A stretch of 64,000 nucleotides of DNA from Gyromitra esculenta. Its lineage: Eukaryota; Ascomycota; Pezizomycetes; Pezizales; Discinaceae. Numbering within the stretch: the stretch's first letter is position 1; every line of letters starts with the position of its first letter. Position numbers and translations under genes: made by a program. Below, in pieces: positions 17,692 through 27,713 of this stretch. Location: positions 1,240,001-1,304,000 of the forward strand of contig JBCAML010000013.1 in NCBI GenBank assembly GCA_038503075.1, given 5' to 3'. The notes below the pieces were generated by a model, which was given only the letters and a program-made list of their open reading frames with translations, was not told where the DNA came from and searched no databases.

Positions 17692-20600
17692 CAAAATTTC
17701 CTACCTTTATCTGCATTTTCAATTTCTGGGTTTTCGGTTTCTGGTATGAGCGTGGAGGATCAATTGGATGGAGAACACTTTGTAATATCGTGCAATATTT
17801 CCCATGGCAATAAAATCATAAAAACACACGTTTTACTAGACACCGGAGCTTCCGGATTTGCATTTATTGATCAGAAATTCGCGAGTCACCATTCCCTACC
17901 TCTTAGCCCCCTAAAAAACCCCCGTCAACTTGAAGTCATCGATGGTCGCCCTGTCGCCTCAGGAGACATTACCCACATCGCCAACCTCAATCTATCCATC
18001 CAAAATCACCAAGAACAAGCCCCCTGTTTCGTGACCCAACTAGGCCACTACCCCCTAGTCTTAGGCATACCATGGATGAGACACCATGATGTGCAACTCC
18101 ACTTCGCCAACAAACGCATTGAGTTTAATTCTAAACTCTGCACCACTCACTGTGCCCCTCAGTCCCCTATCGTCACCTCCCAATCGATCCCCGCTCCTCC
18201 CAGACTAAATATGTCTTTTATTGGCGCTGCCAGCTTCAGAACACTTACGAGAAAGCGCAGTCACCAAGCTTACGCCATGTCGCTCTACGAAATAAACAAA
18301 CTCATAGACAAAGAAACGACCAAGGAAGAATGGAAATCAAGGATCCCAGTTGAATACCACGAGTTCCTAGACATGTTCGATAAAGCAAAAGCACAAGGAC
18401 TACCCCCACGCCGCCCCTACGATCATAAGATACAATTGATGGAAGGAAAGGATGCACCATTCGGACCACTCTATGGAATGTCAAGGGAGGAACTTATTGT
18501 CCTAAAAAAGTATATCGAAGACAACCTTGAGAAGGGCTTTATCCGCGCCAGTTCCTCTCCCGCCGGTTCCCCTGTACTCTTTGTAAAAAAGGCGGATGGC
18601 TCCCTCCGACTATGTGTTGATTATAGAGGCCTAAACGCCATCACTGTCAAAGATCGCTATACCTCTCCTCTCATACGAGAAACCCTCGATAGACTAGCCA
18701 AAGCTCAATGGTACACAAAGCTCGACCTCCGCGAGGGTTATCATCAGATCCGAATCGCCGAAGGGGAGGAGTGGAAGACTGCCTTCCGAACCCGTTATGG
18801 ACTCTATGAATACCAGGTCATGCCATTCGGGCTAACCAATGCTCCCGGGACCTTCCAACGCTTCGTAAACGATTGCCTCACCGAATATTTAGATATCTTT
18901 TGTACAGCCTACCTGGATGACATCCTCATCTACAGTGATACCTTCGCGGAGCACCAGATTCATGTCCGAAAGGTTTTACAAACGCTAAAAAATAATGACA
19001 TCCTTCTCAAACCCGAGAAGTGTGAGTTCGAAGTGCAAACCACTAAGTACCTAGGCCTAATCCTCACCCCTAATGGCATCAAGATGGATGAAGAAAAATT
19101 AAGAGCCGTCAGAGAATGGGGAACTCCAAAGAGCGTCAAAGATGTTCAGGCATTCCTGGGATTTGCCAATTTTTACCGGCGGTTTATCCTGGGCTTTTCT
19201 AAACTCGCTTCGCCTCTCACTGCCCTCACAAAAAAAGGGATAAACTTCGAATGGACGGTCGAAGCTGACATCGCTTTTGAGAATTTGAAACACGCCTTCA
19301 CCACCGCCCCTATCCTCATCCACTTTGACCCTGATAAAAAAATCATTGTGGAAACCGACGCCTCAGACTTCGTATCAGGCGGAGTCCTGTCCCAATACGA
19401 TGACGCAGGAGTCCTACACCCGGTAGCCTTCTTTTCCAAAAAGCACTCACCAGCAGAGTGCAATTACGAAATCTATGACAAGGAGCTACTTGCCATCATC
19501 CGAGTCTTTGAAGAATGGCGCCCGGAACTTGAAGGTTCAAAGCATCCAATTGACGTCATCAGTGATCACAAAAACCTTGAGTACTTTATGAGCACCAAGC
19601 AACTCAACCGTCGACAAGCTAGATGGGCTGAATACATATCGCGCTTTGATTTTGTTATCACGTATAGACCAGGGAGCCAAGGGGGAAAACCGGATGCATT
19701 GACAAGGAGATCAGTAGATCTCCCCAAGGAAGGGGATGAAAGATTGGCGCATCAAAGCCAAGTGGTATTAAAAAAGGAGAATATTGATCCCAAGATAAGT
19801 TTGTTGTCGGCTTCTTTGTCAAATGAAGCCGCTGAATTGGACGCCCCCCTTTTTAAACTTTTTCAAGAAGGATATATCACTGATAAGTTTCCGGAAAAGA
19901 TACTTGCGGCATTGAGGAATAAAGAACAACAATCCAAGGAAATTACCTTAAGTGAATGCAGTAATAGAAACAATCTATTATGCTACCGTGATTGTCTCTA
20001 TGTTCCCAACCTTGACTCTCTCCGACTTGAACTTATCCGAAGACACCATGACACCCCAGCGGCAGGTCATCCAGGGCGTGACAAAACCTTTGAACTCCTA
20101 GCCCGGAACTTTTATTGGCCCAAGATGCGAGAATCAGTCAGCCGGTATGTACGAAACTGCCATACCTGCCAAAAAGCCAAACCAAATACCCAACGAACTC
20201 AAGGCGTCCTTCGCCCCCTACCAATCCCTAACCGTCCCTGGCAAGAGATTTCGATGGACTTTGTTACAGGCGTTCCAGAATCCAAAGGCTATGATGCTAT
20301 TATGGTTGTTGTCGACCGATTATCCAAGATGCGACATCTAATCCCATGCAATACTACGGTTAATTCTCGAGATGTAGCCGACCTCTATTTGCAACATATC
20401 TGGAAGCTACACGGATTGCCTACACATGTCACCTCCGATCGAGGCACCCAGTTCACGGCTCACTTTTGGAAGGACCTTTGTAAACGCCTTGGAATTCAAG
20501 CTCGGATGTCTACAGCCTTTCACCCGGAAACCGATGGACAAACGGAACGGCTGAACGCGGTCATGGAGCAATACTTGCGCTCTTACGTCTCTTATCAACA

Positions 20601-21357
20601 GGATGATTGGAGTAAATGGTTGCCAATGGCCGAGTTCTCCGCTAACAACCAGGAATCGGCTAGTACCAAAGTCTCCCCCTTTTTTGCCAATTACGGTTAC
20701 CACCCTCGTTTCGACACTACCTTTTTGCCTACTCGGAATACATCTCAAAGCTTAGATGCGGCTTCGTTCAGTCAAACCATGCAAGAGCTATACGACTACC
20801 TACGGACGCAAATAAGAACGGCCCAAGATATCCAAGAGGTCGCAACGAATAAGCACCGAACCCCAGCCCCAGACTATCAAGTCGGCGATCAAGTCTTCGT
20901 TTCAATGAAGAATGTTAGGACCGTGCGTAATGCCAGAAAACTAGACTGGAAGTGGATGGGGCCTTACTCAGTCAAGAAAACCGTATCCCCCTTTGCTTAT
21001 GAGATTGATCTTCCTGCGTCAGTCAAGTATCACCCTATGTTTCACGTTTCCTTGTTGAAACCCGCTGCCAACGACTCTCTACCCGGACAAATTATACTCC
21101 CTCCTGCACCCGTGATAGTTAATGAACAAGAAGAATACTTTATTGAAAAGATTCTCGAACAAAGAACCTATCGCGGACGGCTACAATACCTTGTCGAATG
21201 GACCGGATACGCCCATCCCACCTGGGAACCTGCGGACGATCTACAAGAGACCTCTGCTCTCGAGATATTCTTGAACCAAACGACGGTCATTGGTCCTAGT
21301 ATTCGCAGGAGCTCACGCTTAAGAGGGGGAGCTACTTTCACGGATGAAGTGGACTGA
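17653..21357 (+). CDS. pol: A2 Pol polyprotein (PR-RT-RNaseH-IN-chromodomain)
   Basis: Made as a Gag-Pol fusion by -1 frameshifting; 17653 is the first new-frame base. The aspartic protease has its catalytic Asp at 17839-17841 (DTGAS). RT has [13 protein letters not shown] and YLDD at 18910-18921. RNase H has its first Asp in ETDASDF at 19357-19359. Integrase shows the zinc finger His-His from 20044 and Cys-Cys at 20158-20169, then D (20257-20259), D (20437-20439) and E (20545-20547), a D-D35-E spacing. A GPY/F-type segment (KWMGPYSVKKTVSPFAYEI) and a chromodomain (about 21118-21276, LQYLVEWTGYAHPTWEP) end the protein. Chromodomains in this clade bind methylated histone H3 and steer integration to heterochromatin, which fits the nested insertions here. 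The stop lies 22 bases inside the 3' LTR. No broken motif is seen. Confidence 0.95.
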   Translation, partial: LVQPRSISDPTLVQNFLPLSAFSISGFSVSGMSVEDQLDGEHFVISCNISHGNKIIKTHVLLDTGASGFAFIDQKFASHHSLPLSPLKNPRQLEVIDGRPVASGDITHIANLNLSIQNHQEQAPCFVTQLGHYPLVLGIPWMRHHDVQLHFANKRIEFNSKLCTTHCAPQSPIVTSQSIPAPPRLNMSFIGAASFRTLTRKRSHQAYAMSLYEINKLIDKETTKEEWKSRIPVEYHEFLDMFDKAKAQGLPPRRPYDHKIQLMEGKDAPFGPLYGMSREELIVLKKYIEDNLEKGFIRASSSPAGSPVLFVKKADGSLRLCVDYRGLNAITVKDRYTSPLIRETLDRLAKAQWYTKLDLREGYHQIRIAEGEEWKTAFRTRYGLYEYQVMPFGLTNAPGTFQRFVNDCLTEYLDIFCTAYLDDILIYSDTFAEHQIHVRKVLQTLKNNDILLKPEKCEFEVQTTKYLGLILTPNGIKMDEEKLRAVREWGTPKSVKDVQAFLGFANFYRRFILGFSKLASPLTALTKKGINFEWTVEADIAFENLKHAFTTAPILIHFDPDKKIIVETDASDFVSGGVLSQYDDAGVLHPVAFFSKKHSPAECNYEIYDKELLAIIRVFEEWRPELEGSKHPIDVISDHKNLEYFMSTKQLNRRQARWAEYISRFDFVITYRPGSQGGKPDALTRRSVDLPKEGDERLAHQSQVVLKKENIDPKISLLSASLSNEAAELDAPLFKLFQEGYITDKFPEKILAALRNKEQQSKEITLSECSNRNNLLCYRDCLYVPNLDSLRLELIRRHHDTPAAGHPGRDKTFELLARNFYWPKMRESVSRYVRNCHTCQKAKPNTQRTQGVLRPLPIPNRPWQEISMDFVTGVPESKGYDAIMVVVDRLSKMRHLIPCNTTVNSRDVADLYLQHIWKLHGLPTHVTSDRGTQFTAHFWKDLCKRLGIQARMSTAFHPETDGQTERLNAVMEQYLRSYVSYQQDDWSKWLPMAEFSANNQESASTKVSPFFANYGYHPRFDTTFLPTRNTSQSLDAASFSQTMQELYDYLRTQIRTAQDIQEVATNKHRTPAPDYQVGDQVFVSMKNVRTVRNARKLDWKWMGPYSVKKTVSPFAYEIDLPASVKYHPMFHVSLLKPAANDSLPGQIILPPAPVIVNEQEEYFIEKILEQRTYRGRLQYLVEWTGYAHPTWEPADDLQETSALEIFLNQTTVIGPSIRRSSRLRGGATFTDEVD
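21321..21331 (+). other. Polypurine tract of A2
   Basis: AAGAGGGGGAG precedes CTAC and the 3' LTR start at 21336. Here it is also coding (end of pol). Confidence 0.7.
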
Positions 21358-21748
21358 AAGGTTAGGGTTCGGAACGTAACGGTTGCAACGGATGATGGTT
21401 TCTTTATAATGTCTTTGTTGTTCGGCTGTGTTTCGGTTATGAGTCATGAGAGGGATTGCGGGGTATATAAGGGATGGATTCTAAACGGTTGTTATGGTTT
21501 TCTTTCTCTTTCTTTAAGCAACGTTCTTACTTTACTTCTGTCGTATTGTTTTAATACTATCTCGATTCTACCTCAGAATCCTCGCGGTCGCTGTCGCTGT
21601 AGAACATTCCCACACTTAACTCGCCTTGAGTTAGACCCCGTAGGACCTGTAGAAAACTTCGTTATTCTTATCACAACGATTCTCGTTTAAGTAGCTCTGC
21701 TCACCTTCTGGGATACAGAAGGGCTTAGACTAGGATCGAACCGTGAGA
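21336..21748 (+). repeat. 3' LTR of A2 (LTR-A, A4-like subfamily)
   Basis: A 413-bp LTR from TTTCACGG to CCGTGAGA with TATATAAG and AAGCAACGT. H2 is TTAACTC/GAGTTAG-type and H3 is CCTTCTG/CAGAAGG around GGATA. It is clearly different from the 5' LTR of the same element and close to the LTR at 54246-54660. Confidence 0.9.
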
Positions 21749-21786
21749 TCTTCCCACTACAGAGCAGTAGGACTACCCCCGTTACA

Positions 21787-22175
21787 GAAAACTAACAGCG
21801 AGAGTATGAACGATGATTCCACAGGCTCTACAAAAAGGGGAGGATATGACTTCGGCAGCAAGACTACGTTGATGTAGTGGCGCGATAACTAAGAAAGGTA
21901 TCGCGGAGGCAATAAAGGATTTTTTGGGAGAAATCCTGGCTTGTATTATAGGATACAAGTAGAGTGACGATAGAAGACGTTGCTTAAAGAAAGAAGAAGG
22001 AAAAGTACGACAAGAGGGGACATCCCTTTGCTTATATACCGATATTCCAACCCTTTCGATGACAAAGATATGACTCATTTCGACAAGGATCCGAGAACGC
22101 ACAAAGAAAGATAATGAGACGTGACAACCATATACCCAAGTACCTATCCAACCAATGAAACGATCATCCATGAAA
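21787..22175 (-). repeat. LTR-B, truncated
   Basis: A reverse LTR-B lacking about 60 bp at its U5 end. It keeps acgttgctt (the complement of AAGCAACGT), the TATA region and the TTTCATGG terminus (plus strand ccatgaaa at 22168-22175). The 38 bases before it (21749-21786) are not recognised. Confidence 0.75.
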
Positions 22176-23030
22176 AACATCCTCATCTATAGCGATACTC
22201 TCGCCAAACATAAAGTGCATGTCAGACAAGTCCTGGACGCCCTCAAAGCCAATAACATTCTCAGGGGGCGAGGTTTCCCGTCAAGCTCTCAGGTATCCCC
22301 CGAGATAAGCAGTGCTACTTGAACAGGAAACTAAGCGACGAGAGTGTTTACGAGATTCCACAGGCTCTACGAGGTGTTCAAGTATAGAGGACTTGAGGAC
22401 AGCAACAGCGTAAGGTTATGAAGTATAACCAAGGTTTGTATTTGTAGGATACAAATGAGTGAACAATAGAAGACATTGCTTAAGGAAAGAAGAAGGAAAA
22501 GTACAACAAGAGGGGAAAACCCTTCGCTTATATACCTCGTTCCGACTCTTTCGATGACAAAGACATGACTCATAGTAACAAAAACCTAAAGAAACATAAA
22601 GAATAACAATAGAACACAACAGCCGAGTACCCATGTACCTAACCGACCAATGAAACATCCATCCATGAAAAACATCCTCCTCAAACCCGAGAAATGCGAG
22701 TTCCACGTGCAGTCGATAAAATACCTCGGCTTAATTCTCACTCCAGAAGGTATTAAAATGGAAGAAGATAAGCTCAAGGCCGTATGAGATTGGAATCGAC
22801 CCAAGTGTATAAAGGACGTCCAAGCCTTCTTAGGCTTCGCAAACTTCTACCGCAGGTTTTTTCTAGGATTCTCGCACCTCGCCACCTCTCTTATGCCTTG
22901 CCCACCTGGGAACCTGCAGAATATCATGGAGAGACAGAGGCGGTGGATGTTTTTCACCAACGTTATCCCGATAAGCCGAAAGAGGACTTAGTTAATGTTC
23001 GCAGGAGCTCATGACTATAAGGGGGGGAGT
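22176..23030 (+). pseudogene. pol: Deleted B-type pol fragment (RT joined to chromodomain end)
   Basis: Family B pol sequence on the plus strand. Positions 22176-22258 encode ILIYSDTLAKHKVHVRQVL from RT. After a solo LTR, 22676-22893 continue ([20 protein letters not shown]), with a TGA near 22787 where B1 has an arginine. At about 22893 the RT sequence joins directly to the end of the chromodomain ([20 protein letters not shown]), so RNase H and integrase are deleted. It ends in the polypurine tract before the LTR at 23033. Confidence 0.8.
22259..22670 (-). repeat. Solo LTR-B
   Basis: A 412-bp LTR, TCTCAGGG...CCATGAAA, flanked by AACAT at 22254-22258 and 22671-22675. The H3 outer helix is GTTTCC/GGAAAC and H1 is GGTTAT/ATAACC. 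Confidence 0.92.
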
Positions 23031-23032
23031 AC

Positions 23033-23298
23033 TTTCATGGATGGTTGTGGTGTTGTATGGTTGGCTGTATGGATGTTCGGTTGTTATGTTTTGTTGTTTT
23101 TTGTGTTTCTTTGGGGTTCTATGGTAATGAGTCATGTGTTTGTCATCGAAGTAGATGGAACTTTAGTATATAAGCAAAGGGTTTTCCCCTCTTGTTGTAC
23201 TTTTTCTTCTTCTTTCTTTAAGCAACGTCTTCTATAGTCACTCTTGTATCTTACAAATACAACCTTCGGTTATACCTCATAACCTTTCGCTGTTGCTG
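23033..23298 (+). repeat. LTR-B, 3'-truncated
   Basis: The 3' LTR of the deleted B fragment. It starts TTTCATGG, has TATATAAG and AAGCAACGT, and is cut at 23298 where a reverse LTR-A begins. Confidence 0.8.
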
Positions 23299-24111
23299 TC
23301 TCACGGTTGAGTTCCTCGTTAAGCCCTTCAGTATCCCTGAAAGTGAGCAGTGCTACTTAAGCGAGATACTAACACGTTTGAGGAGTTCAGTGTGTCTACA
23401 AGTTCTATGGTGGGTATACTTCAAGGCGAAGTATCGACGATGTTCACAGCAACAGCAAAGGTTCTGAGGTAGAACCGAGATAGTATTAAAGCAATACAGG
23501 TAGAAGTAAACGAGAACGGTGCTTAAGGAAAGAAGAAGAAGAGGAAGACAAAGAACAATCAGAATCCGTCGCTTATATACCCTGCTTTTCCTAGTCCCTG
23601 TCCAATAGCCGATAACACCCGAAAATACAACATTATCCCAACTCAATACCCAAAACAATCACCGAACTAAAACCTTTTCAAGGATTAAGACTAGGTATAA
23701 GATTAGGGTTGGATTTGAAGGAAACTATGGATTGTGGGTTTGTTGGATCATGTCTTTGTGTTTCGGTTGTCATCAGGTATTAGGCTTGGCATAGAAAGCG
23801 GGGTATTTAAGCACTGGTTTTTGGCTCGTTCTTTGTCTTCTTCTTTCTCTTTCTTTAAGCAATGTTCTTACTTTACTTCTACTGTATTGTTTTAGTACTA
23901 CCACGATTCTACCTCAGAATCCTCGCAGTCGCTGTCGCTGTAAAAACCCTTACACTTAACTCACCTTGAGTTAGACCCCGTAGGACCTGTAGAAAACTTC
24001 GTTACTCTTATCGATACAATTCTCGTTTAAGTAGCTCTGCTCACCTTCTGGGATACAGAAGGGCTTAAACAGGAACCGAACTGTGAGAAACCTAACCCTT
24101 AATCCGTGAAA
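23299..24111 (-). repeat. LTR-A, interrupted
   Basis: A reverse LTR-A (TCTCACGG to CCGTGAAA) made of 23299-23675 and 24094-24111, split by a solo LTR-A at 23676-24088. Confidence 0.88.
23676..24088 (+). repeat. Solo LTR-A inside LTR-A
   Basis: A 413-bp LTR, TTTCAAGG...CTGTGAGA, flanked by AACCT at 23671-23675 and 24089-24093. It belongs to the A4-like subfamily (H3 CCTTCTG/CAGAAGG). Confidence 0.92.
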
Positions 24112-24743
24112 CCGGTCGAGTGTTTCCCGAATGAGGAGGGACATATATCGGTCTTTGACGGTAATTGTGTTCAAGCTTTGGTAATCCACACAAACTCGTA
24201 GGGAACCGTCAGCTTTTTTGACAAAGAGTACAGGAGATCCGGTGGGGGAGGAACTAGCTCTAATAAATCCTTTTTCCAAATTGTCTTTAATGTACTTTTT
24301 TAGTACAATCAGTTCCTCTCGGGACATTCCATAAAGTGGACCGAAGAAGGTATCCTTTTCTTCCATCAGTTGTATTTTATGGTTGTAAGAGCGGCGTGGG
24401 GGTAGTCCTTGAGCTTTTTCCTTATCGAACATATCCAAAAACTCGTGATATTCGGCAGGAATCCTTGATTTTCATTCCTTCTTGGTGGCCTTGTTGTCTA
24501 TGATTGTGTTTATTTCATAGAGTGACATGGCATAGGCCTGGTGCATACGCTTCCTAGTGAGGATTCTGAAGCTAGCGGTACCGATAAAAGACATGTTTAA
24601 CCTTGGGGGAGTGGGAATCTATGAGGTGGATACGACAGGAGAGTGAGGGGCACAGTGAGTGGTGCAGAGCTTAGAATTAAACTCAATGCGTTTTTCTGCA
24701 AAATAAAGACATACATCATGGTGGTTCATTCATGGTATGCCGA
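24112..24743 (-). pseudogene. pol: Family A pol fragment A7 (linker and RT start)
   Basis: The minus strand encodes part of the protease-RT linker (HHDVCLYFAEKRIEFNSKLC) and the start of RT ([44 protein letters not shown]). TGA stops near 24472 and 24734 stand where intact copies have tryptophan. It is cut by LTRs on both sides. Confidence 0.82.
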
Positions 24744-25567
24744 TCTCAAGGGGCGAGATTCTCGTCAAGCTCTCAGGTATCCCCCGAGATAAGCAGTGCT
24801 ACTTGAACGAGAAACTAACGACAAGAGGGTGAACGAAGGTTCTACAGGCTCTACTAGTGGTTCAAGTTATGATGACTTGAAGACGACGACGGCGGAAGAT
24901 TACGAGGTGTAATCCGAGGTTGTATTCGTAGGATACAGTGAGTGTACAATAGAAGACGTTGCTTAGGGAAAGAAGAAGGAAAAGTACAACAAGAGGGGAA
25001 AACCCTTCGCTTATATACCACATTCCAACTCGTTCGATGACAAAGACTTGACTCATTGTAATGGAAACCCAAAGAAACACAAAGAACGACAACATAACAT
25101 AATGACCTTATACCCCTGTACCTCTCTCAAGGAGCGGGTTTCTTGTCAAGCTCTCGAGTATCCCTTGAGATGAGCAGTGCTACTTGAGTAGGAAACCAAC
25201 AGCGAGAGTGTGTACGGAGATTCTACAGGCTCTACGAGGAAGTCAAGTTATGATGACTTGAGGGCAGCGACAGCGATAGGTTACGAGGTGTAACCGAGGA
25301 TTGTATTGTGAAATACACGAGTAGACTATAGAAGACGTTGCTTAAGGAAAGAAGAAGAAAAAGCGCAACAAGAGGGGAATTCCCTTCGCTTATATACCAC
25401 ATTTCAACTCTTCCGATGACAAAGACCTGACTCATGATAACAGAAACCCAAAGAAACGAAAGGAACACTGATATGACACAACAACCACTAACCCCTGTTT
25501 CTAACCAACCAACGAAACATCCATCCATGAAAACCTCGCGAATTAACCAATGCAACCATCCATGAAA
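24744..25567 (-). repeat. LTR-B, interrupted
   Basis: A reverse LTR-B made of 24744-25124 and 25538-25567 (ending CCATGAAA), split by a solo LTR-B. The outer flanks (GCCGA and ACTGC) do not match. Confidence 0.85.
25125..25532 (-). repeat. Solo LTR-B inside LTR-B
   Basis: A 408-bp LTR, TCTCAAGG...CCATGAAA, flanked by ACCTC at 25120-25124 and 25533-25537. Confidence 0.92.
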
Positions 25568-26404
25568 ACTGCTTCTTATGAACCGCTAAAAGATAACCGT
25601 AGAGTTCAAAGTAGGGATCGAGCAAAGTTCCATGAAGAACTTCCAATAGTAAGGTTTTCATAACTAACGCTGAAGGGCCAAGGCCTTGCTAGGCGAGATA
25701 AAAGTAATTCACAAGTAAAAGTGTAAATTGCACGGAAGTGATTTTTCTAGAAACAATATAATATTGATAAGGCTCATTCTTCGTCACTAATGATCCGACT
25801 CAGAGTTTACATCCGCTGCGAGAGTATTTATAATGCCTCCTCTCTACTATGTTTGGGTATAGTGTGGTGTAGAGGCACTAACTACTATGACAACATGAAA
25901 CCACTTCGTCTTATCTCCATACCCGATACCCTATTGAGTTCCCTGGCCCCGATCTGCGATTCTCCAAGCAGTATGCATGTCGGTAACACGGGAGTTACGT
26001 ACTCGTCTTCATTGCGTTCGTCTCTTCGAGAGGATCATTTCGCCTATCCAAATCGTCGCGTAGCATTGCGTTCCCTTATCTTTGTCAGTCTGTAACTCCG
26101 CCAGTTTTGGTCCGATTTGCAATCTGTTTGAACCACAGCGAAGCCAGACACTTCCCCTACATACCCTCCGGGTCCCATTCCGCCGGACGGTTTTGCTTGA
26201 CGGCCTAGGGGTTACTTTTGCCCTCCGGGACAGGTCTTTTCTGGTGCTGTCCCCCCTTCTCCAAATACTATACCTACTGGAAAGATTGGAGGCAGGGTAA
26301 CAGGCTCCAGTCCCGATCCGGAAGGTGCTAAAGTAGGGTAACTCCGAAGATAGGGTAACTCCAGGGCCAGGAACTCCTTCAAAAGGTACAGGTATAACAC
26401 AAGG
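25568..26404. other. Unrecognised segment between LTR nests
   Basis: No gene or known repeat was recognised. On the minus strand the A6 gag frame at 26405 runs on into about 60 proline- and glycine-containing residues with no similarity I know (LAPSGSGLEPVTLPPIFPVG), ending at TAA about 26212. This may be the end of a different degraded element. Confidence 0.4.
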
Positions 26405-26636
26405 CGGGTGAGAGTAACAATCATTTCATTGATAGCAGCAGGAATGGCAATGGTGAAGACCATAGCTTCTTTATGCTCTTCTGACATGCTGTGTCCTAGA
26501 GTGTCCATCTTTGAGTTTTCATCGAAGTTAAATTGCCCCATGATCCTTTGGAAATCGGCCAAGTAGGCGGAGAAATCTCGCTTTCCTTGGCAGAGTTGGT
26601 GCAATTCTCGTCGCGCAGTACCAGTAGGGTCCGGGT

Positions 26637-27048
26637 TTTCACGGATAAAGTGAAGTGATGGGTTAGGGTTCGGGTAGTGATGGATGCAGCGGATGATGGG
26701 TTTTCATAATGTCTTTGTTGTTCGGTTACGTTTCGATTATGAGTCACGAGAGGAACTGCGGGGTATATAAGGACTGGATTTTAGACAGTTGTTGTGGTTT
26801 TCTTCACTTTTCTTTAAGCAACGTTCTTACCGTACTTCTACTGTATTGTTGTAATACTACCTCAATTCTATCTCAGAATCTTTGCGGTCACTGTTGCTGA
26901 GAAAACCTTTATACTTAACTCGCCTTGAGTTAGACCCACGTAGGACCTGTAGAAACATCGTGATTCTGATCACTTAATCTTTCGCTTAAGTAGCACTGCT
27001 CACCTTCTGGGATACTGAAGGGCTTAACGAGGAATCAAGACCGTGAGA
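26637..27048 (+). repeat. Solo LTR-A
   Basis: A 412-bp LTR, TTTCACGG...CCGTGAGA, flanked by CGGGT at 26632-26636 and 27049-27053. TATATAAG and AAGCAACGT are present. Its H3 stem has one mismatch (CCTTCTG with CTGAAGG), as expected in a decaying solo copy. Confidence 0.92.
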
Positions 27049-27297
27049 CGGGTCTCCAAATGCGGTTTCCAGAGCAACAATAAGTTGCTCTGCACTGGTC
27101 CAGCTGGTGAGGCCGAAGGGGAGAACGGTATAGCCGACTTGTTCCAGTGCAACTCCTTCAAAACGGTTGATCATGTATAGAATCATGGTAGTCTTGTCAG
27201 CAAATTGGTCATGGTTGACAGTAAGTTTGGAACAGAGTTGGAGGATGAAGTTGGGGAGTTTAACTCTGGAGCCATTGAATTTCTCTGGATCCGGCAT

Positions 27298-27713
27298 TTT
27301 CACGGATTAAGGATTGGGAATAGGATTAGGTTTCGGTTCACTGGTTGCTATGGTTTTCGGGTTGTAGTGAGGGATAATGTTATTGTATTTTGGTTCTTAT
27401 CGGTTATTGAGTTTGTTGGGAAAAGTGGGGTATTTAAATGATGGATTTCGCTTGTTTTCTGTTTTCTTCTTCTTCTTTCTTTAAGCAATATTCTCGTTTA
27501 CCTTCTTCTGTAATTGCTGGAATACTATCTCGGTTCTCCCTCAGAACCCTTGCTGTTGCCGTTCACTTTGCTGCACTTATCTTGCCTTGAGATAGACCCC
27601 CTGTAGAACTTGTAGAAATGCTGCACTCTTTGAACATGTTGTTTACCTCGTTTAAGTAGCACCGCTTACCTTCAGGGATACTGAAGGGCTTAACGAGGAA
27701 CTCAACTGTGAGA
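27298..27713 (+). repeat. Solo LTR-A
   Basis: A 416-bp LTR, TTTCACGG...CTGTGAGA, flanked by GGCAT at 27293-27297 and 27714-27718. Confidence 0.92.

Larger units (their letters stand above)
15712..21748 (+). mobile_element. Ty3/Gypsy chromovirus A2, open gag and pol
   Basis: The best preserved element in the window (6037 bp). The 5' LTR is 15712-16130, PBS 16133-16141, gag 16334-17656, the frameshift signal 17647-17691, pol 17653-21357, the polypurine tract 21321-21331 and the 3' LTR 21336-21748. Both genes are free of stops. Oddly, the two LTRs belong to different subfamilies: the 5' one resembles that of A1 and the 3' one resembles that of A4. No target duplication is seen (TATAG on the left, TCTTC on the right). 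The element is therefore probably a recombinant of two copies. Confidence 0.93.
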
